Origin: Asterias rubens
Lineage: Eukaryota; Echinodermata; Asteroidea; Forcipulatida; Asteriidae
Assembly (NCBI RefSeq): GCF_902459465.1
Contig: NC_047073.1
Coordinates: 1,860,001 to 1,924,000 of the forward strand
Direction of reading: 5' to 3'
DNA length: 64,000 bases
Shown here: piece by piece, positions 63,801-64,000 of the stretch
Layout of the letters: each line of letters begins with the position of its first letter
Numbering within the stretch: the first letter of the stretch is position 1
Made by a program: the position numbers and the translations under genes
The notes under the pieces: model-generated
The model's input: the letters and a program-made list of their open reading frames with translations, nothing else
The model's database searches: none
What the model was told of the DNA's origin: nothing

Positions 63801-64000
63801 CACAGTTCCCACCCTTATACAGATACTCTCCTACCAGGAACTTACCCTTCTCAGGTGTGGTATGTTCGATATAAATGCTCTCCTGAAATTCCCCAAGTCC
63901 TGCCTCATTCCTGGCAAGAACACGAACCTTGTAGATTGAATTGGACTCTAAAGATGAATCAGAATATGGAAAAGGAGACTGTCTCTCAGTTGTGTTGTGT
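57781..64000 (-). CDS. FN3 receptor with RPTP-like juxtamembrane ectodomain and short tail; 5' end outside the window
   Basis: Minus-strand exons, upstream first: >64000-63846, 63177-63062, 62910-62703, 62343-62241, 61244-61010, 60657-60618, one of eight TM exons (59040-60056), 58581-58544 and 57911-57781. All phases agree. The first exon ends one FN3 domain (NSIYKVRVLARNEAGLGEF). The next two form a full FN3 (PTGPPTEF, NGLITKYRLSYRVLEKP, LEPSTKYDFRLQGFNSAGVG). A third FN3-like unit (LPAPTQLS ... VAAELPKKDLPATFTVGDGE, KPLESNTQYDIYLGSVSR, KWSKPLRVQ) resembles the membrane-proximal unit of receptor tyrosine phosphatases. After the TM helix come the stop-transfer IIRWKKRLRHLNAVN and a tail of about 45 residues rich in Asp, Thr and Ser that ends SALSI. 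No phosphatase or kinase domain is present. The receptor family is inferred; a Tie-like or other FN3 receptor is possible. Confidence 0.82.
58060..58900. repeat. CTCGA-rich inverted flanks around the juxtamembrane exon
   Basis: 58060-58190 carries CGAGGGAACAAAATAA-type words (AATCGAGGGACCAAAATAAT, TTTCGAGGGAACAAAATAAC). 58730-58890 carries the opposite orientation (CCCTCGACAAAATTATTACG, CCCCTCGAAATATTATTG). Exon 58544-58581 lies between the two blocks. The pattern is degenerate, so a single inverted-repeat element is only one reading. Confidence 0.4.
59040..60056 (-). repeat. Array of eight tandem, mutually exclusive transmembrane exons
   Basis: Eight 97-bp copies, all on the minus strand: 59136-59040, 59262-59166, 59400-59304, 59539-59443, 59678-59582, 59804-59708, 59930-59834 and 60056-59960. 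Each is preceded by TTTGTTTGTCAG-like acceptors and followed by AAG|GTAATA or AAG|GTAGTT donors. Spacers are 29, 41, 42, 42, 29, 29 and 29 bp and begin GT and end AG. Each encodes PQSAS, an Ala/Val-rich start, PLVLIVLIG and a Val-rich end before IIR: one membrane helix. Differences are few and mostly hydrophobic: SPP or SPS, PLVL or PLML, GIG or GII, VVV, VIV or VVF before II. The upstream exon ends in phase 1 and the downstream exon begins in phase 2, matching exactly one copy; two copies in series would shift the frame. Confidence 0.85.
60404..60545. repeat. R4 palindromic element copy
   Basis: AGGCCATGTCGGAATGGGCG GCTATCAGCTAGGGCTACAG is mirrored by AGTAGCTTTAGAAGACAATT CGGACACGGCC. It lies between the TM array and the exon at 60657-60618. 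Confidence 0.6.
60820..60885 (-). ncRNA. Hammerhead-like relic
   Basis: On the minus strand: CTGAAGA, then ATCAG-GTATA-CTGAT, then CGAAACGTTGAGTCGCTAAC GTC. The ACGTT/AACGT pairing and a GTC triplet suit a hammerhead, but there are extra bases before stem II and no stem I pairing beside the triplet. It is probably a non-functional member of a dispersed family. Confidence 0.35.
61905..62213. repeat. R1 element copy in the FN3 receptor gene
   Basis: GAACGCTGTTGGTAATTACG at the left, AATTGTGTCCAGTGTCTTTA at the right, with the R1 middle (GGCTCCCTCTGAAGTAATGT, CACAACTTCGTGTGACAAGG). Its right edge is about 28 bp from the donor of exon 62343-62241. Confidence 0.75.

Overview
The window is eukaryotic (metazoan) nuclear DNA: short GT-AG exons in long AT-rich introns, no operons, and dense dispersed repeats. 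The conserved genes look deuterostome. The repeat families, especially a TTAA-flanked inverted-repeat element ending in GGCACTGGACAC, resemble those I associate with echinoderm genomes, sea stars in particular. That placement is an inference, not a measurement.

Six genes can be assembled exon by exon, with splice phases that fit. From left to right: a single-PDZ TAX1BP3/TIP-1-like gene (minus, CDS 2483-4483); SLC30A7, a ZnT7-type zinc transporter (plus, 5000-17190), divergent from the first gene across about 516 bp; DPH5, the diphthamide methyltransferase (minus, 23805-27152), tail-to-tail with SLC30A7 as I recall for human chromosome 1p21; two tandem paralogues of a cysteine-rich single-pass membrane protein with a poly-cysteine stretch after the membrane helix (minus, 29296-33558 and 38894-47882), which I do not recognise as a named family; SMIM7 (plus, 53830-57042); and the 3' part of an FN3 receptor (minus, 57781 to beyond the right edge) whose membrane-proximal ectodomain resembles receptor tyrosine phosphatases but which ends in a short tail with no phosphatase domain.

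The most unusual object is in the last gene. At 59040-60056 there are eight tandem copies of a 97-bp exon encoding the transmembrane helix. Each keeps a 3' splice site, a 5' splice site and an open frame. The 29-42 bp spacers are too short to be normal introns, and 97 is not a multiple of three, so only one copy can be used per transcript. This looks like a mutually exclusive transmembrane-exon cassette. The second candidate novelty is the poly-Cys gene pair.

The rest is repeat-rich: a TTAA-type miniature element in about 20 copies or fragments, several other palindromic families, two tRNA-derived SINE families, a LINE reverse-transcriptase C-terminal fragment (31250-31770), hammerhead-ribozyme-like sequences (best at 34348-34431), short near-perfect hairpins and several local tandem duplications. 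Two of these duplications touch genes: a partial DPH5 exon copy, and a 169-bp duplication where SMIM7 and the FN3 receptor converge. Gene models come from reading splice sites by eye; UTR ends and repeat boundaries are approximate.
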